Source: Enterobacter cloacae complex sp. R_G8 (GTDB lineage: Bacteria; Pseudomonadota; Gammaproteobacteria; Enterobacterales; Enterobacteriaceae). From it: 64,000 nucleotides of DNA. The DNA is taken from positions 3,906,001 through 3,970,000 of the forward strand of contig NZ_CP102246.1 in the NCBI RefSeq assembly GCF_024599795.1, read 5' to 3'. Shown here one piece after another: positions 37,021 to 48,410 of the stretch (its first letter is position 1; the number at the start of each line of letters is the position of its first letter). The position numbers and the translations under genes are program-made. Under the pieces are notes generated by a model. That model saw nothing but the letters and a program-made list of their open reading frames with translations, was not told the DNA's origin and made no database searches.

Positions 37021-37101
37021 AGGTAAAAGCAAAACGGTAACAGGCGTTACCGTTTTTTGTGTTCGCGCCCTCTCCCGGTGGGAGAGGGCATCAGGCCGCA
37101 C
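37021..37101. repeat. Composite repeat/terminator, copy D
   Basis: It opens with AGGTAAAAGCAAAACGGTAAC, forms CGGTAAC-AGGC-GTTACCG with T6, then CCCTCTCCC-GGT-GGGAGAGGG and GCATCAGGCCGCAC. It lacks the long GAGGGTGAG arm seen in copies C and E. It separates convergent ybaK and ushA. Confidence 0.85.
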
Positions 37102-37105
37102 AACG

Positions 37106-38758
37106 CTACTGCCAGCTCAACTCGCCTTTCGGCTCATACGCATTCACGTCGATCGGTGAATTCTGCTCGATAAACTGCTTCAGAACCTCGGCATCAATAA
37201 AGCCGGTATTCACATAGCCCGGTTTGTTATCGATGTGCGGATAACCATCACCGCCGGTGGCATTAAAGCTTAAGGTTGCCAGACGGTAGGTTTTCGCGGG
37301 ATCAACCGGCTCACCCTTGATTTTGAGATCGTTGAGCTTGCCGTCTTTGGCCACAAAGCTGACGTTAGCGAACTGCGGATAGGCGCCAGAGTCCGGCTTC
37401 ATCTGCGCCACGGCGGTAAGGTACTCAATCACCTCTTTCCCGCTCATGTCGGCATAAACCACCACGTTGCCAAACGGCTGCACCTTCAGCACATCTTTAT
37501 AGGTGATATTCCCGCCTTCGATGGAATCACGGATCCCGCCGCCGCTCATCACACCAAAATCAGCGCCGGTGCGCGCGATTTGTGCCGCCAGCACCAGGTG
37601 ACCCATATTGGTCTGTACGAAACGGACTTTGCTGCGGTCCCCTTCCAGACGCCCGTTCAGCGTACCGATTTTCACGTCCAGCTGCGCTTTGCCTTTATTC
37701 TGGAACGGGGTTAACAGGGAGAGCATCTGTGGGTTCTCAGGGATCTCCGGGGTGTAGAGTACGCGCTCACTTTTCCCGTCCGGGTAGGTCACTTTTTTCT
37801 TCAGGTTGACCGGGATGAGCTGGTAATGCACCAGTTTCATCTCGCCGTTACGGAACTCAAAGTCGGCACGGCCAACGTATTTACCCCACTCGTGCGCCTG
37901 CACAATCCAGATCCCGTTCTGACGGTCTGGTGCACACGGCGTGCCCGGAACATAATCCACCTGTTTTTTATTCTCTGACGCCATGCACACCGGATCTTGT
38001 GAGTGACCACCCACAATCATCGCCAGTGAGCCAGCAGGCAGGCTGCGCGCCATTTCAACGTCGCCCGGCGCGTTAGAACCATGCTCACCGTTGTCGTAAT
38101 GGCCCATATGGGTGGTGGCGATGATCACGTCCGGCTTTTCGTTTTGCTGCAACTCCTGAATCACCAGCTTCGCTTCGTCTGCCGGTTTACGGAATTCGAT
38201 ATCGGTAAAGAACTCCGGGTTGCCAATTTTTGCCGTATCGTCCGTGGTGAGGCCAATCACCGCGATTTTCAGATCCTGACGCTTAAACAGCGCCCACGGT
38301 TTAAACAGGCGCTCGCCGGTGCTTTTCTGATAGATATTGGCGGAGAGGAACGGGAATTTTGACCACTTCTCCTGCTGACGCAGGACGCTCAGTGGGTTAT
38401 CAAACTCATGGTTTCCGACGGCCATCGCATCGTAACCGATTAAATTCATGCCGCGAAAATCAGGCTCGGCATCCTGTAAATCGGACTCCGGCACACCGGT
38501 ATTGATATCACCGCCCGACAGCAGCAGCACGCTGCCCCCTTCGGCGGCAACTTCTTTACGAATGCCATCCACCAGCGTTTTTTGCGCGGAGAGACCATAT
38601 TCGCCGTACTCACTGCGCCAGAAATGGCCATGATGGTCGTTGGTATGCAGGATAGTAATTTTATACGTTTTGTCTTTTTCATACGCCTGTGCGGGCAGGC
38701 TTACCAGACCCCATGCGGCGAGCAGCGCCAGCGCAACGCCATGCTTCATTAACTTCAT
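37106..38758 (-). CDS. ushA: UDP-sugar hydrolase / 5'-nucleotidase UshA
   Basis: The periplasmic enzyme hydrolyses UDP-glucose and nucleotides for salvage. Start ATG 38758 gives 550 residues with a signal peptide cleaved after PAQA. The metal-binding half has LHTNDHHGHFW, SGGDINTG, GNHEFDNP, THMGHY and VGGHSQDP; the C-terminal substrate half has FNATGGDGYP. All metal ligands are present. Confidence 0.96.
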   Translation of the reverse strand: MKLMKHGVALALLAAWGLVSLPAQAYEKDKTYKITILHTNDHHGHFWRSEYGEYGLSAQKTLVDGIRKEVAAEGGSVLLLSGGDINTGVPESDLQDAEPDFRGMNLIGYDAMAVGNHEFDNPLSVLRQQEKWSKFPFLSANIYQKSTGERLFKPWALFKRQDLKIAVIGLTTDDTAKIGNPEFFTDIEFRKPADEAKLVIQELQQNEKPDVIIATTHMGHYDNGEHGSNAPGDVEMARSLPAGSLAMIVGGHSQDPVCMASENKKQVDYVPGTPCAPDRQNGIWIVQAHEWGKYVGRADFEFRNGEMKLVHYQLIPVNLKKKVTYPDGKSERVLYTPEIPENPQMLSLLTPFQNKGKAQLDVKIGTLNGRLEGDRSKVRFVQTNMGHLVLAAQIARTGADFGVMSGGGIRDSIEGGNITYKDVLKVQPFGNVVVYADMSGKEVIEYLTAVAQMKPDSGAYPQFANVSFVAKDGKLNDLKIKGEPVDPAKTYRLATLSFNATGGDGYPHIDNKPGYVNTGFIDAEVLKQFIEQNSPIDVNAYEPKGELSWQ

Positions 38759-38921
38759 CTTCTCTCTCCCTGACCAATAGACAAACGCAAAAATTACAGT
38801 GAGTAACAAGAATAGACAAATAAGTTTTCATAATTGCGACTTTCTTCAAATGTCGCTGGCAGGTATGTTAGTTGGATAATAATTACACCCTGCATTTTCC
38901 ATCACTCACGACGTGGTATTT

Positions 38922-40142
38922 ATGGCAATCAGTGAATCAACCCAGTCCGTTTCGGGCGCGCCGGCGTCACCGCCACCCTCGCGCACTTCATTTAAAGTCT
39001 TAGGCGCTATTAGCCTCTCCCATCTGCTCAACGACATGATCCAGTCGCTGATCCTGGCGATTTACCCGCTGCTGCAATCCGAGTTTTCGTTAACCTTTGT
39101 GCAGATTGGGATGATCACCCTGACCTTCCAGCTGGCCTCTTCGCTACTGCAACCCATTGTCGGGTACTGGACGGACAAATATCCGATGCCCTGGTCACTG
39201 CCGATTGGCATGTGCTTCACCCTGAGCGGGCTGGTGCTGTTGGCCGTGGCAGGCAGTTTTGAAGCGGTGCTGCTTGCCGCGGCGCTGGTCGGCACCGGCT
39301 CGTCGGTCTTCCATCCGGAATCCTCCCGCGTGGCACGCATGGCCTCTGGCGGGCGTCACGGGCTGGCGCAGTCACTCTTCCAGGTGGGCGGTAATTTTGG
39401 CAGTTCCCTCGGCCCGCTGCTGGCGGCAGTGATCATTGCGCCATACGGAAAGGGTAACGTCGCCTGGTTTGTGCTGGCCGCCCTGCTGGCGATCGTTGTG
39501 CTCGCGCAGATCAGTCGCTGGTATGCCGCGCAGCACCGCGTAAACAAAGGCAAACCTAAAGCAAAAGTTATCAATCCCCTTCCCCGCAATAAGGTTATTC
39601 TCGCGGTGTCCGTGCTGCTGGTGCTGATTTTCTCGAAATATTTCTATATGGCGAGCATCAGCAGCTATTACACCTTTTACCTGATGCAAAAATTTGGATT
39701 ATCGGTACAAAACGCGCAGTTCCACCTGTTTGCCTTCCTGTTTGCCGTCGCGGCAGGGACGGTGATTGGCGGGCCAGTCGGGGATAAAATTGGCCGTAAA
39801 TATGTTATTTGGGGCTCTATCCTTGGCGTTGCCCCCTTTACCCTTATTTTGCCTTACGCCAGCCTTGAATGGACGGGCATTTTAACGGTGATCATTGGTT
39901 TTATTCTCGCCTCGGCGTTCTCGGCTATTCTGGTGTATGCGCAGGAGTTGTTACCGGGGCGTATTGGTATGGTTTCCGGGCTCTTCTTTGGTTTCGCCTT
40001 CGGCATGGGCGGCCTTGGTGCAGCCGTGTTAGGCATGGTTGCCGACCACACCAGTATCTTCCTGGTTTATAAAATCTGCGCTTTCCTGCCACTTCTGGGG
40101 ATGTTGACCATATTCCTGCCTGATAATCGTCACAAAGCGTAA
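38922..40142 (+). CDS. fsr: MFS efflux pump Fsr (fosmidomycin resistance)
   Basis: The 406-residue protein has twelve transmembrane helices and the MFS loop GYWTDKYPMPW. It is nearly identical to E. coli Fsr, which expels fosmidomycin. ATG 38922 is preferred to 38913, giving the E. coli length. It is divergent from ushA. Confidence 0.94.
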   Translation: MAISESTQSVSGAPASPPPSRTSFKVLGAISLSHLLNDMIQSLILAIYPLLQSEFSLTFVQIGMITLTFQLASSLLQPIVGYWTDKYPMPWSLPIGMCFTLSGLVLLAVAGSFEAVLLAAALVGTGSSVFHPESSRVARMASGGRHGLAQSLFQVGGNFGSSLGPLLAAVIIAPYGKGNVAWFVLAALLAIVVLAQISRWYAAQHRVNKGKPKAKVINPLPRNKVILAVSVLLVLIFSKYFYMASISSYYTFYLMQKFGLSVQNAQFHLFAFLFAVAAGTVIGGPVGDKIGRKYVIWGSILGVAPFTLILPYASLEWTGILTVIIGFILASAFSAILVYAQELLPGRIGMVSGLFFGFAFGMGGLGAAVLGMVADHTSIFLVYKICAFLPLLGMLTIFLPDNRHKA

Positions 40143-40370
40143 TTTCACGGCTGCCAAAGTTTAACATTGGCAGCCCACCTTCCCGATGGCATAAGGCTTT
40201 CTTCTCCTTCCCTCCTGTGAATTTGCCAAAACTTGCTTTTTTACACGCATATTGCTGTTTTATTCAAACTTCAACAATTATTCATAAACATAAGGGTAAA
40301 AATTGTCATAAACTATTACCTGGTTTTTGGTTTTCACCAAAATGGAACACCCACAACGAAAGGAGACGGA

Positions 40371-42047
40371 ATGCACCACGCCACACCGCTTATCACCACC
40401 ATTGTTGGTGGACTTGTGCTCGCTTTTATTCTCGGCATGATTGCCAATAAACTGCGTATTTCCCCTCTCGTGGGCTATTTATTAGCCGGTGTACTGGCAG
40501 GGCCGTTTACGCCAGGTTTCGTGGCGGATACCAAACTGGCGCCTGAACTGGCGGAATTAGGCGTGATTCTGCTGATGTTTGGTGTGGGTCTGCATTTCTC
40601 ACTGAAGGATCTGATGGCGGTAAAGTCTATCGCCATACCGGGAGCGATCGCCCAGATAGGGGTAGCGACGCTGCTGGGGATGGCGCTTTCAGCTGTGCTG
40701 GGCTGGTCGTTAATGACCGGTATCGTGTTTGGGCTGTGTCTGTCAACCGCCAGTACCGTGGTCCTGCTGCGCGCGCTTGAAGAGAGACAGCTGATTGACA
40801 GCCAGCGTGGACAAATCGCGATAGGCTGGCTGATTGTTGAAGACCTGGTGATGGTGCTGACCCTGGTGCTGCTGCCTGCCGTCGCCGGGATGATGGAAAA
40901 GGACAACGTCGGCTTTGCCTCGCTGGCGCTGGATATGAGTATCACCATCGGTAAAGTCGTGGCGTTTATCGCCATCATGATGCTGGTGGGCCGCCGACTG
41001 GTGCCGTGGATCATGTCGCGCAGCGCGGCCACCGGCTCGCGAGAGCTGTTTACCCTCTCCGTCCTTGCGCTGGCACTGGGGATTGCCTTTGGTGCGGTGG
41101 AGCTGTTTGATGTCTCCTTTGCTCTGGGGGCGTTCTTCGCCGGGATGGTGCTGAATGAATCCGAGCTGAGCCACCGCGCCGCGCACGATACGCTGCCGCT
41201 GCGTGATGCGTTTGCGGTGCTGTTCTTTGTCTCCGTCGGGATGCTGTTTGATCCGATGATTCTGGTTCAGCAGCCGCTGGCCGTACTGGGGACACTGGCG
41301 ATTATCATCTTTGGTAAGTCAGTCGCTGCCTTCTTCCTGGTGCGAATGTTCGGCCACTCGCCGCGTACGGCACTGACCATCGCCGCCAGCCTGGCACAGA
41401 TTGGTGAATTCGCCTTTATTCTGGCGGGTCTGGGCATGGCACTGAACCTGCTGCCGCAGGCCGGACAGAATCTGGTGCTGGCGGGGGCGATCCTCTCCAT
41501 TATGCTCAACCCGGTGCTGTTCGCGCTGCTGGAAAAATATCTCGATAAAACGGAAACCCTTGAAGAGCAGACGCTCGAAGAGGCCATCGAAGAAGAGAAG
41601 CAGATCCCGGTGGATATTTGCAATCATGCCCTGCTGGTCGGCTTTGGCCGCGTGGGTAGCCTGCTTGGCGAGAAGCTGATGGAGCAGGGTATTCCGCTGG
41701 TGGTGATTGAAACCTCACGCACCCGCGTTGATGAGCTGCGTGAGCGCGGTATTCGCGCAGTGCTGGGCAATGCAGCGAATGAAGAAATAATGAACCTGGC
41801 GCATCTGGACTGCGCCCGCTGGCTGCTGCTGACCATTCCAAACGGCTATGAAGCGGGTGAAATTGTGGCAACCGCACGCGAGAAATGCCCAACGATTGAG
41901 ATCATAGCCCGCGCGCATTATGACGACGAGGTGGAGTACATCACCGAGCGCGGTGCGGATCGAGTGGTGATGGGTGAGCGTGAAATTGCGAACACGATGC
42001 TGACGCTGCTGGCGAAGCCGCCGGTTGAAGAGGCTGTGACGAGGTAA
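40371..42047 (+). CDS. ybaL: Putative cation/proton antiporter YbaL (CPA2)
   Basis: The 558-residue protein has a twelve-helix CPA2 exchanger domain (to about residue 385) and a cytosolic RCK_N nucleotide-binding domain beginning NHALLVGFGRVGSLLGEK. Relatives are KefB and KefC. The start is ATG 40371 behind AAAGGAGA. Substrate ion is not established. Confidence 0.93.
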   Translation: MHHATPLITTIVGGLVLAFILGMIANKLRISPLVGYLLAGVLAGPFTPGFVADTKLAPELAELGVILLMFGVGLHFSLKDLMAVKSIAIPGAIAQIGVATLLGMALSAVLGWSLMTGIVFGLCLSTASTVVLLRALEERQLIDSQRGQIAIGWLIVEDLVMVLTLVLLPAVAGMMEKDNVGFASLALDMSITIGKVVAFIAIMMLVGRRLVPWIMSRSAATGSRELFTLSVLALALGIAFGAVELFDVSFALGAFFAGMVLNESELSHRAAHDTLPLRDAFAVLFFVSVGMLFDPMILVQQPLAVLGTLAIIIFGKSVAAFFLVRMFGHSPRTALTIAASLAQIGEFAFILAGLGMALNLLPQAGQNLVLAGAILSIMLNPVLFALLEKYLDKTETLEEQTLEEAIEEEKQIPVDICNHALLVGFGRVGSLLGEKLMEQGIPLVVIETSRTRVDELRERGIRAVLGNAANEEIMNLAHLDCARWLLLTIPNGYEAGEIVATAREKCPTIEIIARAHYDDEVEYITERGADRVVMGEREIANTMLTLLAKPPVEEAVTR

Positions 42048-42052
42048 GTTTC

Positions 42053-42146
42053 GTGCGGCCTGATGCCCTCACCCTGGCCCTCTCCCACCGGGAGAGGGAA
42101 TAAACACTAAAAAACGGCAACATGCGTTGCCGTTTTGCTTTTACCT
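42053..42146. repeat. Composite repeat/terminator, copy E
   Basis: This is the reverse complement arrangement: GTGCGGCCTGATGCCCTCAC, CCCTCTCCC-ACC-GGGAGAGGG, then ACGGCAAC-ATGC-GTTGCCGT and TTGCTTTTACCT. It lies between convergent ybaL and gsk, and its last bases include the gsk stop codon (42141-42143). Confidence 0.85.
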
Positions 42147-43445
42147 GTCCCAGTACGCCTCTTCGAGGCTGTCTTCCCTTTCCGGCAGACCACGCGTTAA
42201 GCGCGGGGAGTGCTGGTTCAGCACCTGATAACTTACGCGGTTCGCATACTTACATACCTGCGCCAGCGACGAATAGGTCAGCCAGCTGAACTTATGCTTA
42301 CTTGAATTCGGCACGTTGGTTTTGTGGTAAGCATTGGCGGTGATATCGTGCAGCAACGCCGCCAGCGCACCGTCGCCCGCGCCGTTGGTGTTCATGATCT
42401 TCTCCGGCCCGCCCATATACGGAGCGATGTGGGAGTAGATACGCAGCGGATTAACACAGTCTTTAAAACGCATACCGCGGCTGAACTCATACTGGTTGAA
42501 CTCGGCGATGGCGCCAGGCAGCAGCGGATGCTGGGTTTTACGCTTGCTCTCTTCTTCCGTGAAGCCAGCCATATACAGACCGACCGGTCCGGCGGTGCAG
42601 AGCACCAGATCCACCCAGTCCAGCGCTTTGTCGGACGCCAGCAGCGGATCGCTCTCGCCGGTGAGGGCCTCAGCCTCTTCTTCGTTCATCGCCAGAATGG
42701 AGACATGCTCTTTCAGGAAGGCCTGCCACCACTCCGGGTTGTCGGCAATCACAAATTTCGTTCCCAGCGTCAGGACCACCGGCACATCGTACTTCTTCGC
42801 GTACTCAATCGCCTTCATGGTGGCTTCCGGCATCGGCTCGCCCGGCTTGCAGCGCACCAGGTAGGAGGTGAGCACCAGCGCCGACGCGCCCGCAATCACC
42901 TCTTCCGGAATACTCTCTGCACGCAGCTTGTTCATGTGGCCTGGGCTGATGGCGAAGGTTCGCTCACCGGATTCCCCGATCAGCGTAAAGCAGCGGCCAA
43001 TCGGGCCGTCGACGCCCTGGAGATAGTTCAGGTCGGTACGACTGGAGGTGTTGCACAGGTAACGATAGGCGTAGCCACCAATTTCGATGTTACTGCACAT
43101 CACGCCGAGCAGCACCGAGCGGTCGTCTGCCAGAACGGAGTAGTTGTGCATGGTATTGCCGATGGTGCCGCCGGCAAACTGATGGGTGATCAGATTGTCA
43201 CGCACCAGCTCCTGATACAGGGCTTCGGCAACGTCATCTTCGATCACCAGCGAGTGCCCAGCGCTCAGACCATAACGGGCGACAAACGCATCATCCACTT
43301 TCGCTTCAATGTCCACCAGCGTCTGATCGATACCGACGACCCATGCCGCACTGGTTTCATTTTCTGGCTGAATTTGCTGCAGGAGCGGATCGCGGGCATC
43401 AACGGGGAAGTAGTGTTTGGATTTGCGTTTACCGGGAAATTTCAT
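42141..43445 (-). CDS. gsk: Inosine-guanosine kinase Gsk
   Basis: Gsk phosphorylates guanosine and inosine to GMP and IMP. ATG 43445 (MKFPGKRKSKHYFP) gives 434 residues. It is a PfkB-family kinase with the catalytic aspartate in NTNGAGDGALAAL and GGTIGNTMHNY for ribose binding. In E. coli aes lies between gsk and hemH; here only 62 bases separate them. Confidence 0.96.
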   Translation of the reverse strand: MKFPGKRKSKHYFPVDARDPLLQQIQPENETSAAWVVGIDQTLVDIEAKVDDAFVARYGLSAGHSLVIEDDVAEALYQELVRDNLITHQFAGGTIGNTMHNYSVLADDRSVLLGVMCSNIEIGGYAYRYLCNTSSRTDLNYLQGVDGPIGRCFTLIGESGERTFAISPGHMNKLRAESIPEEVIAGASALVLTSYLVRCKPGEPMPEATMKAIEYAKKYDVPVVLTLGTKFVIADNPEWWQAFLKEHVSILAMNEEEAEALTGESDPLLASDKALDWVDLVLCTAGPVGLYMAGFTEEESKRKTQHPLLPGAIAEFNQYEFSRGMRFKDCVNPLRIYSHIAPYMGGPEKIMNTNGAGDGALAALLHDITANAYHKTNVPNSSKHKFSWLTYSSLAQVCKYANRVSYQVLNQHSPRLTRGLPEREDSLEEAYWDR

Positions 43446-43507
43446 GGTCTGAACTGTGCAAAGAATATGGGCCGGGAATGGTAGCACAAACCCGGCCCGA
43501 AGTGCGA

Positions 43508-44470
43508 TCAGCGGCTGTTTTTCACCAGCGAGACCATCATGTCGATATGCTCAGGGGAGTCGTTAAGTGCCGGAATGTACTCGTACTTCTCACCGCCAGC
43601 CTCAAGGAAGAACTCCCGGTTTTGCACCGCGATCTCCTCCAGCGTTTCCAGGCAATCGGCCGAGAAGCCCGGGGACATTACCTGAATATGCTTCACGCCT
43701 TTCTCGCCGAGCATTTTGAGGGTTTCATCCGTATACGGCGTCAACCACGGCTCGCGACCAAAGCGCGACTGGAAAGTCATCATCACCTTCTCCGGCGGCA
43801 GGCCGAGCGCGGAGACCAGCTCACGGGTGGTATCGCGACAGCGCTGCGGATAATCATCCCCTTCGTTGGCGAAACGCTGCGGAATGCCGTGATAGGAGAG
43901 CAGCAGCAGATCCGGCTCGCCGTGTTTTTCAAACGACGCGCGCGCGCTGTTGGCAAGCGCTTTGATGTACAGTTCGTTATCGGCGTAGTCGCGAATAAAC
44001 GTCACGCCCGGAATGCGGCGGCGGGTCGCCAGAATGCGGGCCAGCTCGTCCCAGACGGCAGCGACCGTCGAGCAGGAATACTGCGGGTAGAGTGCCAGCA
44101 CGACGATGTGGTCCACGCCCTGCGCCAGCAGTGTTTCCACCGCGCTTTCGAGGGACGGTTTTCCGTAGCTCATACCGAGCGCGACGGGCATATCCGGCAG
44201 GCGGGCGGCCAGCGCCTTCTCCTGGCGACGGCTGTAGACCATCAGTGGAGAACCCTCTTCCATCCACACGGACTGATAGAGTTTGGCGACGCGCGGAGAA
44301 CGGATCGGCAGAATGACGCCACGCAGCAGCGGCCACCACAGCAGTCGCGGAAAATCCACGACGCGCGTGTCGCTTAAAAATTGTCGCAGGTAGCGTTTTA
44401 CCGCGTCTGATGTAGGTGCTTCTGGAGTGCCCAGATTGGCAAGCAGGATGCCGGTTTTCGCCTGACTCAT
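43508..44470 (-). CDS. hemH: Ferrochelatase HemH
   Basis: HemH inserts ferrous iron into protoporphyrin IX, the last step of heme synthesis. The 320 residues match E. coli. The catalytic histidine stands in [11 protein letters not shown], the conserved glutamate in CLETLEEI. The start is ATG 44470. Confidence 0.96.
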   Translation of the reverse strand: MSQAKTGILLANLGTPEAPTSDAVKRYLRQFLSDTRVVDFPRLLWWPLLRGVILPIRSPRVAKLYQSVWMEEGSPLMVYSRRQEKALAARLPDMPVALGMSYGKPSLESAVETLLAQGVDHIVVLALYPQYSCSTVAAVWDELARILATRRRIPGVTFIRDYADNELYIKALANSARASFEKHGEPDLLLLSYHGIPQRFANEGDDYPQRCRDTTRELVSALGLPPEKVMMTFQSRFGREPWLTPYTDETLKMLGEKGVKHIQVMSPGFSADCLETLEEIAVQNREFFLEAGGEKYEYIPALNDSPEHIDMMVSLVKNSR

Positions 44471-44561
44471 TCACGCCTCTTAACCATTTGAATGGTTGTC
44501 AATTGTAGCGGAAATGCGTTTAAACGGAACCCATTGCTGTAATAGGTGAGATGAGAAATAT

Positions 44562-44585
44562 TCTCACCCGGGAGCCCGGGTGAGA
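44562..44585. terminator. Hairpin between hemH and adk
   Basis: CTCACCCGGG and CCCGGGTGAG pair perfectly around two bases. On the minus strand it follows adk and is followed by AATATTTCTC, so it can terminate adk. Confidence 0.7.
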
Positions 44586-44594
44586 GGGGTACGA

Positions 44595-45272
<678 letters not shown>

Positions 45273-45364
45273 TCAAAAGCGCTAAACAATACCACCAGAA
45301 CGGATGTGGCTCAAGGAAGGCAGGAGGGCTGAAACGGTTAATGAGGGGAGATTATTTGGGGGAG

Positions 45365-45412
45365 TGCGGTCTGGTGCCCTCACCCCGGCCCTCTCCCACG
45401 GGGAGAGGGAGA
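45365..45412. repeat. REP-like palindrome, copy F
   Basis: TGCGGTCTGGTGCCCTCACC precedes CCCTCTCCC-ACG-GGGAGAGGG. It lies downstream of htpG (minus) and upstream of adk, and shares the TGCGGtCTG prefix with the composite copies C, D and E. Confidence 0.82.
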
Positions 45413-45434
45413 AGACCAGGGGAGGCGTGGTCAA

Positions 45435-47309
45435 TTACGCCAGCAGCAGCGCATTCACACGTTTAATGAAGAGGTTAGGATCTTCCAGCGTGCCGCGCTC
45501 GGCCAGCAGAGACTGATCCAGCAGCAGTTCAACCCACTCGGCAAAACGGGTTTCGTCCTGGGTATCCGCCGCGCGTTTCACCAGCGGGTGATCCGGGTTC
45601 AGCTCGAAGATATATTTCACTTCTGGCATCGCCTGACCCGCCGCGGCGAACAGTTTCGCCATCTGGGTACCCATTTCGTCCGCATCGGTGGTCACAATCG
45701 CCGGGGTATCGGTCAGACGGTGGGTGAAGCGCACCTCTTTCACACGGTCGCCCAGCAGGGTTTTCACGCGCTCAACGAACGGCTCCAGCGCCTTCTCGGC
45801 TTCTTTCGCGCTTTCATCCACTTCATCCGCCAGCTTATCGATGGACTCGTCGGCTTTGGCAACAGACTGGAATGGCTTACCGTCGAACTCGGTCAGGTAG
45901 TTCATCATCCACTCGTCGATGCGGTCAGAAAGCAGCAGCACTTCGATGCCTTTCTTACGCAGCAGTTCCAGGTGTGGGCTGCTCTTCGCCGCGGCGTAGC
46001 TGTCGGCGGTGATGTAGTAGATCTTCTCCTGCCCTTCTTTCATGCGGGAGACGTACTCTTCCAGCGACACGGTCTGCGCGGAGGAATCGGTGTGCGTAGA
46101 GGCAAAGCGCAGCAGTTTAGCGATCGCTTCCACGTTCGCGGTGTCTTCCGCCGGGCCTTCTTTCAGCACCAGGCCGAACTGTTTCCAGAAGGTCTGGTAT
46201 TTTTCCGCGTCGTCTTTGGCCAGTTTTTCCAGCATCTGCAGCGTACGTTTGGTCAGCGCGTTACGCAGGTTGCGGGTCACGGTGCTGTCCTGCAGAATTT
46301 CACGGGAGACGTTCAGCGGCAGATCGTTGGAATCAATCAGACCACGGACAAAGCGCAGGTAGTTCGGCATGAACTGCTCGGCGTCGTCCATGATGAAGAC
46401 GCGCTGAACGTAAAGCTTCAGGCCGTGCTTGTGATCGCGGTTCCACATATCCCACGGCGCCTGCGACGGGATATACAGCAGGCTGGTGTACTCCTGCTTA
46501 CCTTCCACACGGTTATGGCTCCAGGTCAGCGGATCGGTAAAGTCGTGGGCGATGTGTTTGTAGAACTCGTTGTATTCATCGTCCTTGATTTCAGCCTTAT
46601 TGCGCGTCCACAGGGCCTGCGCCTTGTTGATTTTCTCCCAGGAGACCACGGTTTCACCGTCTTTCTCTTCCTGTTTTTCAATTTCAACCGGCAGGGCAAT
46701 GTGGTCGGAATATTTGCTGATGATGGAGCGCACGCGCCAGTCGTTCAGGAAATCGTCTTCGCCTTCACGCAGGTGCAGGGTGATTTCGGTGCCGCGATCC
46801 GCTTTGGTGATGTCATCAACGGTGTATTCACCTTCACCTTTGGATTCCCAGAACACGCCGTTTTCCGCGCTGTCGCCCGCCGCACGTGTACGCACGGTGA
46901 CTTTGTCCGCCACGATAAACGCCGAATAGAAGCCCACGCCGAACTGGCCGATCAGCTGGCTGTCTTTCGCCTGGTCAGAGCCCATAGATTCCAGGAACGC
47001 TTTAGTCCCGGATTTGGCGATAGTCCCGAGGTGGTCGATCACCTCGTCGCGGTTCATGCCGATGCCGTTATCGGCGATGGTCAGGGTACGGTTCTCTTTA
47101 TTGAAAGAGACGCGCACGCGCAGCTCGCCGTCGCCTTCATACAGATCCGGGTTAGACAGCGCGCGGAAGCGCAGCTTGTCCGCCGCATCGGAGGCGTTGG
47201 AAATCAGCTCACGCAGGAAGATTTCTTTGTTGGAATACAGGGAATGGATCATCAGGTGCAGAAGCTGTTTTACTTCTGACTGGAAACCACGGGTTTCTTG
47301 TCCTTTCAT
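45435..47309 (-). CDS. htpG: Chaperone HtpG (Hsp90)
   Basis: HtpG is the bacterial Hsp90. Its 624 residues have the GHKL ATPase domain ([30 protein letters not shown]), the middle domain and the dimerising C-terminal domain. It is preceded by a sigma-32 promoter. The long open frame on the opposite strand is antisense shadow. Confidence 0.98.
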   Translation of the reverse strand: MKGQETRGFQSEVKQLLHLMIHSLYSNKEIFLRELISNASDAADKLRFRALSNPDLYEGDGELRVRVSFNKENRTLTIADNGIGMNRDEVIDHLGTIAKSGTKAFLESMGSDQAKDSQLIGQFGVGFYSAFIVADKVTVRTRAAGDSAENGVFWESKGEGEYTVDDITKADRGTEITLHLREGEDDFLNDWRVRSIISKYSDHIALPVEIEKQEEKDGETVVSWEKINKAQALWTRNKAEIKDDEYNEFYKHIAHDFTDPLTWSHNRVEGKQEYTSLLYIPSQAPWDMWNRDHKHGLKLYVQRVFIMDDAEQFMPNYLRFVRGLIDSNDLPLNVSREILQDSTVTRNLRNALTKRTLQMLEKLAKDDAEKYQTFWKQFGLVLKEGPAEDTANVEAIAKLLRFASTHTDSSAQTVSLEEYVSRMKEGQEKIYYITADSYAAAKSSPHLELLRKKGIEVLLLSDRIDEWMMNYLTEFDGKPFQSVAKADESIDKLADEVDESAKEAEKALEPFVERVKTLLGDRVKEVRFTHRLTDTPAIVTTDADEMGTQMAKLFAAAGQAMPEVKYIFELNPDHPLVKRAADTQDETRFAEWVELLLDQSLLAERGTLEDPNLFIKRVNALLLA

Positions 47310-47361
47310 CTAAGTCGACCTCAACAATGCCATTTAATGGGGTTGTAAAACGTTGAGGGAG

Positions 47362-47390
47362 AGATGGGGATAAGCAGGGAAATTTTCAAG
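47362..47390 (-). promoter_or_regulatory. Sigma-32 heat-shock promoter of htpG
   Basis: On the minus strand CTTGAAA (47384-47390), a 14-base spacer and CCCCATCT (47362-47369) give a near-perfect sigma-32 promoter about 55 bases before the htpG start. Confidence 0.88.
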
Positions 47391-47419
47391 CGGAGGCCGC
47401 GAACGCCGCCTCCGTTTGG

Positions 47420-48024
47420 TCAGAAAATAATCTTGTGACGACCGGCCAGAGAGTGCGACAGCGTGGTGCCATCAACCATCTCCAGCTCACCGCCAACCGG
47501 CACACCGTGAGCGATACGGCTGGCGTCAACGCCATACTGCGCGCACAGCTCGGCGATGTAGTTAGCGGTTGCCTCCCCTTCCACCGTGGGGTTGGTGGCG
47601 AGGATCACCTCTTTGATGGTCTCGGATCCCAGACGCTGTTCAAGGCGATCAAGACCGATATCATCCGGACCGATACCGTCCAGCGGGGAGAGATGCCCCA
47701 TCAGCACGAAATAGCGGCCAGAGAACTGCCCGGTTTGTTCGATGGCGTAGATGTCCGCCGGACTCTCCACCACGCAAATCTGACCGTTCTCCTGACGACG
47801 CGGATTCGAGCAAATATTACAGACGTCCTGCTCGGTAAAGGTACGGCAATCCGCGCAGTGACCAATTTCTGACATGGCGCGGGTCAGAGCCTGCGCCAGG
47901 CGCATCCCGCCGCTGCGGTCGCGCTGCAATAGCGTAAACGCCATACGCTGCGCCGACTTCGGGCCAACGCCCGGCAGGCAGCGCAACGCTTCCATTAACT
48001 GCGTGAGCAGCGGACTGGTTTGCA

Positions 48025-48025
<1 letters not shown>
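47420..48025 (-). CDS. recR: Recombination mediator RecR
   Basis: RecR acts with RecO and RecF to load RecA at gaps. The 201 residues have a helix-hairpin-helix ([17 protein letters not shown]), a C4 zinc finger (CADCRTF, CNIC) and a Toprim domain starting ICVVESPAD. It overlaps the ybaB stop by one base, as part of dnaX-ybaB-recR. Confidence 0.96.
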
Positions 48026-48372
<347 letters not shown>

Positions 48373-48410
48373 TCACGTTTAACGATGACAACCGTAAGTC
48401 AGACTCACGA

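Noticed and set aside
42324..44377. Long plus-strand frames of 386 and 344 codons
   Set aside because: They lie antisense to gsk and hemH, which are complete and well matched.
45588..47279. Long open frame (563 codons) on the plus strand
   Set aside because: It runs antisense to htpG, and its content is the shadow of high-GC codon bias with no recognisable domain.
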